A stretch of 64,000 bases of DNA from assembly GCA_000934385.1 (NCBI GenBank), contig KN880499.1, positions 1 to 64,000 on the forward strand, given 5' to 3'. Shown in pieces: positions 10,940 to 23,372 of this stretch. Made by a program: the position numbers and the translations under genes. Numbering within the stretch: position 1 is the stretch's first letter; every line of letters begins with the position of its first letter. The notes under the pieces are model-generated. The model was not told where the DNA came from and did no database searches. It was given only the letters and a program-made list of their open reading frames with translations. The stretch comes from Cylindrobasidium torrendii FP15055 ss-10 (Eukaryota > Basidiomycota > Agaricomycetes > Agaricales > Physalacriaceae).

Positions 10940-12823
10940 TCAACTACACATAAGGTCGTGGGCGAGTTGTTGATTAGCGATGCGAGCCGTTGCACTTTCG
11001 TATGCTACGACCAAGTCCGTGTCAGCCATGCACATCGTGGGCGATATCACAGTGTCTGTGTCGCCTTCCCCACCTAGAGTAACCAGGCGAACATACCAAC
11101 GCAACTGGGGGCTTCCTGCTTTTACCACCTCCCATGCCGTGGGTCTGGCGTGCTGACCCGCGTATGGTCCGTGTATAACCAAGAATCGACAACGATGTCG
11201 GCGCCCAGGATGCTCGAAGGAAAGGTCATTGGGATCGACGGTATGCTCGCGACCACGGTAGGTGCGCGTAAAGCTTGATTGACCGTCGGATGTCTGGATG
11301 CATACAGGAATGAATTGCGTCTTGAATTTGGCCCGAATGGTAGTCCCTCGAAGTACCGGCTGCAAGAGCCAGAAGTTGCGATGCGCGAAATCCATGGGGT
11401 GGTTGGGTAGCATTAACGCTGACAATGTAGGATCGGGAGTGGGTGCATTGGGATCCCATGCCGAATTGTTTGGTTCTTGTTCGTCGCCTTCAGGAATTGG
11501 GGTTGGCTCGCGAACTTCTGTGGCTGCGTCTTTCCTGTATATCGCCGTGCCAGCCGGTTGTACTGATGCTCTGGGCAAGATAACATGTTCGAACTGTCGG
11601 GTAGCGCCGTACTTGTCGAGACGTATCAATACTCGGTATCCTGGGAGGTGCTCTTGCAGCATGCCGTGCCATCCCTTATGTCTGCCATGCGTTACGATGA
11701 CATCTTCGTGTCGAGAAAGCATTGGTAGGGGCGGGGGTTCTGTCCCCAGCAGGGGATGTGCAGGAGGCTTGGTGAGAATGGCCTGTGGGACAACTGACGA
11801 GTGCGTGGGTTGCAACGGAGGTGACTGGAGTTTGGTTAAACTGTTGCACGGGACAATGATGATCTGTCGATTGTCAATACTGTGTATGCGTACTTAGTCG
11901 ACGACTACCTGAGGGTGCTCTCTATCGTCAGCCAACACTTTCTTAACGAGTACGTGTGCCATCGTGTCGCTGACTTGTATAACATGGGCGTCGCCTGAGT
12001 CCAAGGTAGTCACGGCATCACCACTGTGAAATTGTTTTGTGACATGGTCCCATCGAGCTGTTATCTCTTCTTGCTGCTCTCCATCCAATACGACAGTCAG
12101 CTGTAGCCCGTTGTCGATTGTAACATGTCCCAGACGGCCCCGCCATAGGATGTACTCGCCCGGTTGGAATGTCCATTCTGTCGGGCGTAGGCACGCCCAT
12201 GGTGGATGCGCGATCACGTGGTAGTCTTTTGACTGGCGGAAAAGGCGAGCGGTCACTGGGTCAATGTGAGTTGCGGGACATAGGGAGGTTTTCTTGATGC
12301 GCAAGGAAACGAGGTCGGAAGGCCACGATAGGTCGTTATGTGTAGGAAGGAGTACCTGGATAGGGCGTCTTTTGTCGTCTTGCGCGCGAGCGAAGGTGAT
12401 GGACGTGGAATGTATTCGAGGAAGGAGTAGCACTGTTGCGTGTATTCTTCCTGAGGTGCATACGAAGCCTATGTCGCCTGCGTACAGCTCGTGTCGCAAT
12501 ACGCGGACCCAAGTGTCTGCTTTGAGGGCGGTGTCGTCAGATGCAGGTTGGAAGTGGCATACGTCCCCGAGAGGAACACGAGATATATCGCAGATGCCGC
12601 GGCGACAAACGACACCGGCTGTAGTACGCAGATTTGAGAGCCAGTAGTCGGAGCGCATATTGCTTGCCTGGACGTAGACCCTGATAGACGATTTGTTAGG
12701 ATGAGAGCAGCCAAAAACGCATTCCTTGCTGTCTGGGTCGTGAGATGCCATTTTCCGGATTTTCTCGGCAACCGACGGTGCGTATCCTTTCTGAGTGCTC
12801 TTAGTGGCAGTCCTACGTGCCAT
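10940..12823 (-). CDS. Spt5-like protein with NGN-like and KOW motifs
   Basis: ATG at 12823 (MARRTATKSTQKGY). Exon 1 to 11909; 45-nt phase-0 intron (CCTCAG|GTAGTC ... GACAG|ATC); exon 2 11863-10940; about 612 aa. The order resembles the core of the Pol II elongation factor Spt5: an NGN-like segment (SIRVYVQASNMRSDYWL, near residue 45), KOW1 immediately after it (DTWVRVLRHELYAGDIGFV), another KOW-like unit (FHSGDAVTTLDSGDAHVI), and a clear KOW in exon 2 (EDVIVTHGRHKGWHGML). Absent: the acidic N-terminus and the C-terminal repeat that real Spt5 needs for kinase signalling. It is therefore unlikely to be the essential SPT5; more probably an amplified, truncated paralogue. Nucleic-acid or polymerase binding is an inference. 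Confidence 0.65.
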
Positions 12824-13297
12824 AAAATCCTTACATATACGCGAACCTGCCAAATTGGACTAGCCAGTGGAACGGACTCTATATTGACCCAAGCATCGGT
12901 TTATGCTGTCAACTATACAGGACGAGGCCATACCATGGAATGCCGACGCCATGTTAGCAAAACGAAGCTGATCTCTGCAATGGTGGGAGAATAACGCGTA
13001 TATACACGTGGTGGTGGGCACGCGTGTTGCCATATCGTGGCTCTGATGTGCCGAAGTGACGGCAAGTCACGCGATATGACATAGCGTGTAATGTATAATT
13101 CACATGCTTAAGGCATGGCCAGGTTTCTTGGGTTACGGTAGACAATTAGGCTGATCATATAGTCGATGTTGACGAGTATGATACGGTTTGTTCACGCCGC
13201 TTGTCGGCCAGCCCCCTCCGATCTCGAACAAACGCCAGGCGTGAGTCATAATGCCATTTTGGGCGACGCGCCGATCTACACTTGACCTCTTTTCATC
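12824..13297. promoter_or_regulatory. Divergent intergenic region, 474 bp
   Basis: Lies between the Spt5-like gene (minus) and eIF2B-epsilon (plus) and should contain both promoters. It also marks the change from lineage-specific genes on the left to conserved housekeeping genes on the right. No TATA box or strong motif recognised. Confidence 0.4.
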
Positions 13298-15931
13298 ATG
13301 GCGCCCAAGGCGGACAAAGAAAAGCTGATCAACGACGAGGATGATGTCCTACAGGCTGTCATACTCGCCGACAGCTTCAACAAGCGTTTCAAACCACTCA
13401 CGACGAACAAGCCTCGAGTACATACCGCACCGCAATACCCACCGCGCCTACTGATCGCGTCTCCGACCCGCAGTGTCTCCTCAAGGTCGCAAACGCGCCC
13501 CTCTTGGATTGGACTTTGGAGTCTCTGGCATTAGCAGGCGTCCAGGAAATATTTGTGGTGTGCAGAAGTCATTCAGATTTGATCAAGGAAGCCATCGCGT
13601 GCGTTACTTTAGCTATCCCATCGAATATTCACTTGACATATTTTTGCAGCGAGTCACGATGGAGTCGGCCTGGATCCGGAATTAGGATTGTCCCAATTAT
13701 GCTGGCCAGGGAAAGCTTCTCGCCCGGAGACGCGATGCGCGACATCTATACGCGAGGGCTGGTTACAAGTGACTTCGTGCTCGTTATGGGTGACCTGGTC
13801 AGCAACATCCGGATAGACGAGGTAGTCAAGGAGCACAAGGAACGCAGGAAGACGAATAAGGATGCGATTATGACGATGGTGGTTAAGGAAAGTGGTGGAC
13901 GCCATCGCACAAAGTACGTACTGCGTTCCCTGTACGATTGTTTCTGACTTCTCCCAGATCAAAAGGAGACTCGGCTGTCTTTGTGTTGAACTCGGAGACG
14001 TCAGAATGTCTCCACTATGAGCCTGTAACAGGATACCCCGCAACCAAAAATGTATCCATCCCCCGCGAGATATTGGCCGAACATGCTGAACTAGACATTC
14101 GAAACGACCTCATAGACTGTTCAATAGACATCTGCTCTGTGGAGGTGCGTCAAATTTACGCGACTACTATGTATTTCTGCAGCTCAATATTCTAGGTTCC
14201 TTCATTATTCCAAGATAACTTTGACTACCTTGACCTACGACGCGACTTTGTGCGCGGTGTCCTCACGTCCGACCTCCTAATGAAGAACATATATTGCTAC
14301 ATTGCCAAGGAAGGGTACGCAGCGCGCGTGAAGGACACACGCAGCTATGAATCCGTCAGGTAATGTTCGACAAATAGATCACAATTGGTCACTGGTTAAT
14401 CTGCTCACAGCAAGGATATACTGTCGCGTTGGACGTTCCCTCTTGTACCGGACAACAACTATCCTGGTTCTACTAGCTACGAGCATATCAGAGGGAACAA
14501 GTATATTGCAAAGGACTCTTCAGTAACACTTGGACGGTGCGCAATGTTGTACATGCTGGTGACAACCGTGCTCAACTCCTCCTAGGACTAGTAAAGTGGG
14601 AAACAACACCCTCATCGGCCCCTCCACAAATATCTCTGAAGACGTTCACATCACATCCTCGGTCATTGGACAAGACTGTATAATCGGTGCAGGTTCAGTC
14701 ATTGTCGACTCGTATTTGTTCGACGGCGTTGTCGTCGGGCCAGAATGTGTGATTGAAAAGAGTATAATTGGCGAGCGAGTTGTCATTAAAGACTCTTGCC
14801 ATATACCGCGGGGCTGCCTTGTCGGAGACGACGTGGTAGTTGGACCTGAGGCGCAACTTGAGCCATTTGACCGTTTATCGAAACGTCGGGGTGAAGATGA
14901 TGATGATGAGGAGGATTCAGATGTGGAAGAGCTCGAAGCCAGTCAGTGATTTCTTGTCTATATGTTGTGAATATGCTCACGAATGGCAAGGCCAACCGAC
15001 GTCCATCGCACGACTAGGCGACGAAAGTAATGCGGTTCTATGGCCCAAAACGCCACCAGATGATGAGGGTGAGGATGAAGATGACGTTGAGAACTTCAGG
15101 AATTTGCGGTTCATGCGCATAGGTATGTCTTCACGCAGGAACAGTTGTGAGGCTTCTGGATTGACTGACATCGAATAGGTGATACATGCTCCGATCTAGA
15201 AGAGTCTGAGGATGAATCAGACTCTGAAGCCGAGGAGGACAGCTCGGATGAGGAAGGTTCGGTACCCTCTGGCGCACTGTCGAACGTGCTTGACGACTCT
15301 TCTGCCATGAACCTTGCCAATGCCGACGCGCGCGCCGAGGGTGAATTCCAACGCGAAGTGCATGCCTCACTCGAACGCGCCTTCGCAGAAGGTCATTCTG
15401 TTGATAATGCAGCTGTCGAGCTGAAGACGTTACGGATGGCAAGCAATGTGTCATTATCTCGCGTTCGTGAAGCTGTTGTCGCGTCCATTGTGGAGAAGAT
15501 CCGAATTGTGGACGATCCAGCGGGCCAGATGAAGGAGATTGCGAGCGTCATTGGTCGTTGGGGTGGCTTAATTGACCAAATTGGAGGTGTCGACGCGGTG
15601 GAATCGCTCTCTGCACTACAAGTACGGCGTTCTTCCCCGACAGCGCACTGCAGTATACTAAAATTTCTGGCAGATGCATTGCGCGTCGTCTGAGCGGATG
15701 CCGTTGTTTGGCAAGATCCTTGGCACTTTTTACAATGAAGACATCGTGGACGAAGACGACATACAGAAGTGGCACCTGCTTCCCGCTTCAAGAGGCGTAG
15801 GAATGGCAGCCGGTCCTGAGGCAGACAATGTAAAGAAATGTTGGGCAATAGGCAAGGCAATGCTGGCCTCGTTAGCTGCTCAGGATAGTGAGGATGAAAG
15901 CGGAGAAGAAGACGATGAGGAGGAGGACTAG
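13298..15931 (+). CDS. gcd6: eIF2B epsilon subunit (GCD6-like guanine-nucleotide exchange factor)
   Basis: Catalytic subunit of eIF2B, which recharges eIF2 with GTP for initiator tRNA binding. ATG at 13298; at least eight introns, all joining in frame. Exon 1 ends KPLTTNKPR and the next begins CLLKVANAPLLDWTLESL, the nucleotidyltransferase-like start of the family. Middle: SSYEHIRGNKYIAKDSS-type lead-in and hexapeptide beta-helix (VGNNTLIGPSTNISEDV, IGAGSVIVDSYLF). Then an acidic linker (EDDDDEEDSDVEE) and the C-terminal HEAT-like W2/eIF5C domain ending in acidic residues (EDSEDESGEEDDEEED region), where eIF2-beta binds. Stop TAG 15929-15931. The last intron (CAA|GTACGG ... GGCAG|ATG) places MHCASSERMPLF in frame. 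Complete and about the usual 700-residue size. Confidence 0.93.
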
Positions 15932-16732
15932 TGTGTGTACTATGGTTAAATGTATATCTATGTGCTTGTATGTATCCATTAGGTACCATAACAATTGTGG
16001 CCAGAGTTCCGGTGAGTTTCCAGACGAACCCAGTGATCTTGCAGTGGTGCGGTCCCTCTCATCTTGGAACGGTTGTCTCCTTCCTTGGCATTTCTTTTCC
16101 TCAGACGAGTGTTGTGCCATACACGAATGAATGATGCACTGGGTATCATGGGAGATGTTCGACATCCGTCCGGCATAATTGCAGGCAAGAAAGAACCCTT
16201 CATAACAGAGTCTATACGACGCACATGTTCTTGACCACGCGTGCTTGGTGAGTGGCACAACCAATGGTTTACACGTGCTACGATCACACTTACAACTCTG
16301 TTTGAACCGTCATTGTAAATGCTGACCAAAGCCATTCTAATCGCCATTGCTCGATACTTCCTACAAAACCCTACAACCTGTCTCACAAGAAGGCGACCAA
16401 CAATATGGACTTACGCATGCTCGACTTATCCTTCGTAAACAGGGCACAGGCGGATAATACTGGTCTGCAGCTTGTCCGGCCCGGCCCATGCAGCAAATTT
16501 GGTGTTTCTTATCGCTTCTCTCGTTAGCAACTTCGTCAATACAGGCCATGCGATTCTTCCTCGTGCATCCCGCATAATGTTCGGCTACCAATGGTCAATA
16601 TGGATAATGCGAAGAGATATAAGAGTACCCACAGGGCCAGGCAGAATCGGTTCCCTCGACGAACGTCTCTCCAGCTACTCGTGTAAATACACTTGAACTA
16701 GAGCGCATCAATGTACTCACTACACCATCAGC
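15932..16732. other. Intergenic, 801 bp
   Basis: 3' flank of eIF2B-epsilon and 5' flank of the secreted protein at 16733. A TATA-like GATATAAGAG occurs near 16613-16622, about 110 bp before the ATG. Long minus-strand frames in 15872-16386 have no start context or recognisable sequence and I treat them as chance. Confidence 0.4.
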
Positions 16733-19617
16733 ATGCTCCTCTTGACCGCTGCTGTGTTGGCGGCATTGTCGGCGCGGTTTGTACCCACGATTGTCGCGCA
16801 GGACACCCTTGGCCTGGCTAATGGATTTACTACATTCTCAACCCCCGCCTTCAACCTCACTCTTGTCTCCGACTCGCAAACTGCCTATTCACTCCGACCA
16901 GTCGGCTCGAATTTCCACTTTATTCCTTCTGATATGATGTCCCACCGCCAGGGCAACAACCAGTACCACCTGGGGGATATCAAGTATCGCGCTCGACTGG
17001 ACAGCGCTCGAACATGGACGAGCGTTGATTCTTCCGCCGCCAGAAGTGCTCTAAGTCCAGACGAAGTCTCTGGTGACACGCTTGCATCCGCAAACCTTGC
17101 GCCAACACTCAATTCAACCCTACTTGATATCACCCGTCGCTGGGTTGTCGAGGACAATACCTTGAAGTTGCTCTTTGATGTTTCCAATCCCAACAACGAG
17201 GATGTGATTATTGGGGACTTTGGGGCTCCTCTGGAATTTAACAATGTGAGCTTCCTCCCCTGATAACCATTTTTTGGCCTCATCCATGACAGATCTTCAC
17301 GGGACGCACCGCCGAAGATACGAACACGAAATGTAGTCTCACCGACCCATACATAGGACAGGATGCTGGTTTTGTCCAAGTCACACCTCTCTTGGGAACA
17401 CTCCCCCCACTGGTTGTCATTCCTGCTGCGAACTCTCCTCTCGAAGGGTGGAGCTTTCTAACGGAAACGTACGATGAGGCTACGGCATACCAGTCCCAGG
17501 TGTTTGAGGGCTTGTACGAATGGCTGTTCCACTCGTCGGCGTACGCAGAAAATGAGTGGGCTTCAACAGACCCGTGGAACGCTCCGACGTCTTTCACTCT
17601 TGCTCCAGGCGCGAACCGCACCTACGGCCTGCAGTTCATTCTCGCCGATTCCATTCCAACGATTGAAGATGCCCTAATCGACGCTGGCCATCCCGTCGCT
17701 GCTGGCATCCCAGGCTACATCTTGCCTGCAGATCAGACCGGCAAACTGTTTTTGAATTCACCTTCCGCGGTCGCAAATATCTCCGTGTCCCCAGCCGGTG
17801 CGTTGACCTGGTCGGAGAACAACGACAGCGACTCGTGGGTTGGCTACGATATCAAGGCAGTCGCCTGGGGGCGCGCACGGCTGAGCATCACCTACGCAGA
17901 TGGAAAGCTGCAAACAGTCCACTATTATGTGACACACGATGCCGTGCAAACCATCGCGGACATGGGAGAATTCCTCACGACCGATGCTTGGTTCGACGAC
18001 ACCTCGGATCCGTTTGGCCGCGCACCTTCTATCATCACCTACGACCGCGAGGCCAACGAGAAAGTCCTTAACGATCCTCGGGTCTGGATATCTGGACTCA
18101 GCGACGAAGGAGGAGTTGGAGCATGGTTGGCAGAAGCGATGAAGCTTTGGCTCCAGCCCAACGACGCGGAGGTGCAGAAATTCGAGACATTCATCAACCA
18201 GACGGTGTGGGGTACCCTGCAGAATAGCGATGGCTCCGTCAAGAAGGTGAGTTGTTTTGTCCGCTTTCAAGCCAAACTAATTTGGCGTAGTCCGTGTTTT
18301 ACTATGCACCTGGAAGCGTTGACTACACCTACCCATCCAATGTCGAGTGGGGGAACTGGTGGTCTTGGGATAGGGCTGGATCGTACGACACTGGCCGTGG
18401 ATACGACTACGTTCATGTTATCGCAGCACACTGGGCCATGTATCGCGTTGCGCGTAACTATCCCGACTTTGCCAGCATTGCGTGGGACTGGTCACTGGAC
18501 AAGGCTGTTCTGACTGTCGATGTCTTGACCAACGGATCTGTAGGATACCGCGATGTTGGTCTTATGGGCGAGACGGTGATCTTCCGGCTTCTGGAAGACT
18601 TGAAGCGGGAGGGATGGACAACACAGGCCAGTCTTGTCGAGGAAAGGATGAAGGCCCGTCAAAGCATTTGGAGTGGCCAGAGATATCCGTAGGTCTCTTT
18701 CTCTATGCGCTATGAATGACGCTCATACTACACAGATTTGGGTCTGAGATGGCCTGGGACTCGACCGGGCAGGAGGGCGTATTTATCTGGAGCCGTTGGT
18801 TCGATGACAGTGAGACTGCTGCAAACACCATCGCGTCGATTATTGCATACCAACCTCTAATACCACACTGGGGATACAATGGAAATGCAAGACGGTACTG
18901 GTATGTTGAGTCTTTACTGACATTAATATGTCTTGTCTGACGATGTGTGACAGGGACAACATCTACGGTGGAAAACTCCAGCGCGTCGAACGACAGATCC
19001 ACCACTACGGTTCAGGACTTAACGCGCTGCCTCTGCTTTATTCTTTCCTTGACGATCCGTCAAACTATTTCTACCTTCGCCTGGGATACGCTGGTATTAG
19101 CGGTGCTCTGTCTAGCGTGGATGAGGGTGGCTTCCCTTCCGCATCGTTCCATTCGTTTGCCGACACTTTGAAATGGGATGGATATACCGGAGACTACGGT
19201 CCTAACTTCTTGGGGCACGCCATAGGCATGGGTACCTACATCGTAAACCACCCCGACTTTGGATGGCAGGCGTTTGGAGGGACGATTACTGCAAGCGGGG
19301 ATGCCGTCGAGGTGGATGTTTTGGACGATTCGCGAAGGGCCGTGTTCATAGCCCCCATTGCTGCGCTCCTGCAGCTGGATTCTGGTGCTTTCGAGCATGT
19401 CACATATGAGCCATCGACTGGTGCCGTGACGCTCACAATTGTGGATGCGGTCGGCGCTGGGTCTCCAGCTCCCCAAGGCAGGCTGCGCATCAGCCAAACT
19501 GTAGATGGCTTCGGAGGCTCAAGTCTGTTGAAACCGACGGAACAGTATGACCAGGATGCAGAGGCTTGGTCGATTCCGTTCTCTGGTGGTCAGGCGACAG
19601 TTCACCTCTCTACTTGA
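16733..19617 (+). CDS. Large secreted protein, DUF5695-like, probable glycan-active enzyme
   Basis: ATG at 16733 encodes a signal peptide (MLLLTAAVLAALSARF..., cleavage likely near TIVAQ|DT). Introns: AACAAT|GTGAGC...GACAG|ATC (to 17291), AAG|GTGAGT near 18248, a donor near 18690 and another near 18901; all join in frame. The product is about 880 aa with many N-x-S/T sequons (NLT, NST, NRT, NIS, NQT, NGS), fitting export. Aromatic-rich blocks such as EWGNWWSWDRAGSYDTG and YDYVHVIAAHWAMYRVA look like an alpha/alpha-barrel glycosidase core, followed by a beta-rich C-terminus. I associate the overall pattern with the DUF5695 family of fungi and bacteria from memory; no activity is proven for it. 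It is the only clear secreted enzyme in the window. Confidence 0.7.
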
Positions 19618-19896
19618 ATCAAATAACATAAGTTGTACTGGATATGTATGTATGTATGTTGATGGTTGTCTTTCTTTTGGTGAAAGTGCATGAGCCTTTG
19701 TCCATTTGGGACGCCAATCTCAGGACGATATGGGGGTATGCTAGCTCGAAGCGAGCCAAAAATGTATAATTTACTAGTCTGTGATTACCGTGATGCCCGT
19801 AGAGCGCTAAACATAAGGTCATAACTCATCCTACCCTGATACAACACATATTATAGAGCGTAGTTAATCAAGAATCAAAAGCAGGGCACCGGACCG
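19618..19896. repeat. Convergent 3' spacer with short TATG repeat
   Basis: 279 bp between the stops of the secreted protein (plus) and the TBC-domain gene (minus). It holds both terminators and a small (TATG)4-type microsatellite near 19645-19660. AT-rich near 19840-19870. Nothing else. Confidence 0.4.
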
Positions 19897-22800
19897 TTAA
19901 TCCATCCTGAAGCCTGTGTCCTGCCGCGAGCCTGGCCTACTTGCAACCCTAGGCTCCGCGTCCTCGCTTTCGTATGAACTCAAGAAGTCGTCATATCCCT
20001 CATCGTCGCCCTCATTCGCAATACTGTCTCTCGCGTGCGGTTTTGGGCGGTAAGTTTCAGTCGAGATCTTCCTGGACCTTCCCTCGCCAGATGTCTTCCT
20101 CGCCCTCCCACTCCTCCGCAGAGTCCCATCGGACGCATTATTGAAATGAGGTGCGCGCGGTGTGTGCCCACCCTCTTCATCTGGCCACGGCACATCCAAG
20201 CTGGTAGAATCCCCTCTGGAAACCTTGTCGGGGTCATTGCTGTCCTCCAGTTGCAGAGCAGCAGGCCGTGTCACCTTCCTCTTCGACCTGGGGCTCTTCG
20301 ACAGCCCCGTGCTGGCAATCGAGGAATCCGAAGTGTCTCCTCCATAGTTTGCGGGTGGCGGCGGCGTCCTCTTGCGAGAAATCTTTCTAGGAATACTGGG
20401 TGTATCCAGAGGTTCGATAGCTCGTGTACGGCTGGGAGGCGATCCGAACGCATCCTCGGATTCAAATGAATCAGAGGTGTAGGCTAGCGACGAGGGCGTC
20501 TCAAGCGGTGGCGAGTACAGTGATGGACTCGCCGCCTCACTGCTCGTGACGCTGCCATTGAATAGAATGTCCCCTTGCGAACTAAAAGCCAAGTTCTTGA
20601 GGTCCACTGCGCGCACAGGCGAGGCGCTCGGCGAGGACTCGGATTGGGGCCGGCGGAAATGCGGCGCCATGGGCGACACAGACTTGCGATTGAGCATAAC
20701 CCGCTTGGGGCGAGAGTCCGATTCATAGTCGAGACGCGCCCCACGAAATGCGTCTGAAGGTGTCAAGGACGATACTGATGATTGTGACCCATGCCGCGAG
20801 GGGTGCCCGTGCATTGCTTGAGCCTTCATCTTCGTGACTTCGCTCCATTCGTCGGACATACGGTGCGGAGGGAGCCTTGGACTTGGTTCAGGTTTGGGAC
20901 TCGCATCAGGGAGATGCGTTATAGGCGTCTTCGCATTCAGCAAGAGAGGCCGAGGTCCAGACTTTTTCGGATTGGGGGAATGCGTGAGTGCCGACAAAGA
21001 GTTTTGTAACTGCATCGTCTTGTCCATCAGCGAGTCACCAGAGTCCGGGCTTGTGGGTAGGGACAACGACCCGCCCTCAGGCATCATAAAGCTGTCTCGG
21101 GGAGGCTTGAAGAAGGATGGTCGTGCCGGAGGTGAGTAAAGCCCTTTCCTATCTGGTTCAGGGAGGGACCGGCGGTTAGGTGTCGTCGCCCGGGACGACG
21201 GCGCCGAAGGCGGGGAAAGAAACTGCTCAGACATTGATGGCGATACTGATTGAGACGCCGTGCCAGCTTTTTTGAAACCCCACGATCCCGTCATGGCTTT
21301 GGCACGCCAATTACTGCTGACCTTTGCCAGGTTCGCCGCAGTGTCTGAATCCTGCAGTTTCGCAGCGTAACCCCACAAACTCGACGCGACGCCGCCTGCT
21401 GAAGAGCCGTTACCCTCCTGGGGCTGGTTCCTATCAGATGTTGTCGGAATATCTTTAGCTGGCGGTGTTGGTCCAACGGGCGTTATGGGTGTGGGCGGCT
21501 CGTCAGACTCCATAGCGCTTTGGTTGGTGATTCCCTTCCAGACGCTAGTCGCCAGTCTTGATGTTAATGGAGCGCCAGACGGGGTGATGACTTGTGGAAT
21601 GACAGTGGTAGGAGCCGACGATGTTGGTTGAACAGGGACATCTGGCTCTGTTTCGTTGTCCGACCCGGCTGGGGAATGCTCTGCAGAAGAGACTTGATTC
21701 GTAAATCCTTTCCACATCGACTCCTTGAGTCGTGCGCCCAAGCTCAGTTGATTGGCTCGTGATGCTGCAACCACTGCCTCGTCTTCGTGCCGCCGCCAAA
21801 GGTCGGAGGCAGTCTGAAGTATCGAATCAATGCCTCCTGCGTTGACAATTGGATAATTCTGCAATAAAGTCATGCCCTCCATAAAAGCGTCCCCGAGTTC
21901 CCATGATCGAAGTGGAGATGCGGGAGGGAGTTCTTCATCTTCGTGCCCCCAAAGCCCTGGCGATTTGGGTACGTTCTTCCCCAGCCTAGCAAGCATAAGC
22001 ACAAAGCTCTGATACACCAATGTAACTACTCACCGCAATAGAGTGAGCCTTGCACGGATGAGCATGGCCGTGCAGATATCGAGCAAAAATTCCAGCCGCG
22101 CACTCTTATCCTTTTCTCTCGGTGCGCGCGCAAATATCGCATCCCACGCTACCAAGGTATCCAAAAGTGGAAAAGTGTGTGTGAGAATGGGAGCAAGCCA
22201 GCGATATGAATAGTGAGGTAGCTTCGGATTCAGTCCCTTCCGTTCCTGTTAACGCATTAGCGAGTGGTGTCAAACTACACGAGCTTAGACTTACAAGGCT
22301 CTCGTATAGGTCGATATCCGCCCACTGCAAACGCTCACCCATCTTTTCCATCCAGACCGTCCCGCCATGTTCGTCCTCCAATTCAGCGAATTCACTGACC
22401 AGGGACTCGAAAACCCAGAAAGTGTCCGCCTCTACGTGCGCCAAGTCGTCCATCTCGACCTCTTCCAGCAGTGCGGTGTATACAGGGACCATCAAGCTTG
22501 GAATGTGAGGAGAGAAATTCCCTGGATTGATGATGGAGTGGATATAGAGGATACGTGTGAGGGCCGCCATGTGTTTGGGATGCGCCTTCTCTGACAATGA
22601 TTTAGAAACCAAAGACGGCGGTGCTTGGACTCTCTTGGAGAGAGAGGAAGCTCGTGCGAGAGGAGACGTTGATGGCTCCTCGAACTCCAAGCGAATCTCT
22701 GGAATCTCGGCAATCGAAGGCTGGGATCCTTGAGCTTGGAACAAGTCCAATCGCACTTGGAGGGCGGAGGCGCATGGGACTTTCGTATCACCATCAAACT

Positions 22801-23299
22801 CTTCGCTCAGTGGACACAGGTTGGCTGCCTCAGGCTCGTCACTCAGATCCACGAAGAGGGCTGGGGGTACGCGTGCAAGCTGACGGGACACTTCAAGAAG
22901 TGCATTATCGCTTGGTGAAAGTGGTTTTGTGGGGGCTGGGGCATTCTGGAAATCAACCAGAAGACGTTGAACGAGATCCTATGTGCGTTGAGTGTGAGGG
23001 TTCCGGTCGACCACAGGCAACATACATAATAGCTCGTGCGTTGCTTGGACAGTTCTTTGGCCCAGTTGGCCTTGAGAACGGGGAGAACACCGAAAAACAC
23101 CCTAAAAGGAACTTAGTAAAACGTACGCAGTTTCCGGTACTATTACTGACTTCCACACCCGCGGACGCAACCAAGATGGATGATCAGGGATACCTGGTGG
23201 GGTTGTTAGATGGCGATATTGGTTGGCATGAAGTGGGATAACCTCTCGAGCATAGTATTCGTAAACGCGGAATATCAACATGCGATGAACTTTGGACAT
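19897..23299 (-). CDS. TBC-domain (Rab-GAP-like) protein with degenerate catalytic fingers and long disordered tail
   Basis: Probable start ATG 23299 (MSKVHRMLIFRVYEYY), though an upstream exon is possible. Exons join as RPRVWKVFFGVLPVL, then SYYDLVQRLLVDF, then YESLERKGLNPKLPHYSYRWL, then LLRLGKNVPKSPGLW, giving a TBC fold: R-x-W start, RILYIHSIINPG, HVEADTFWVFESLV, SYRWL and LLDTLVAWDAIFA. In active Rab GAPs an Arg sits in IxxDxxR and a Gln in YxQG. Here no IxxDxxR is visible and the second motif reads NPGNFSPHIPSL, without Gln. The C-terminal 600 or so residues are Ser/Pro-rich with repeated SLWGYAAKL / SVWKGITNQ / SMWKGFTNQ short helices. Likely a Rab-binding scaffold. Lies 73 bp downstream of IST1. 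Confidence 0.75.
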
Positions 23300-23372
23300 C
23301 CAAAATCTCTGATAATTCGTTGACACTGGGGCGCTCGTCAGTCTCAGGAAATGTGTAAAATGGTATCTAGGC

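Noticed and set aside
15872..16386. Minus-strand frames after eIF2B-epsilon
   Set aside because: Overlap the acidic C-terminal codons and the 3' UTR; composition is not protein-like and there is no family match.
20035..21139. Plus-strand frames inside the TBC gene tail
   Set aside because: Antisense shadows of a Ser/Pro-rich coding exon.
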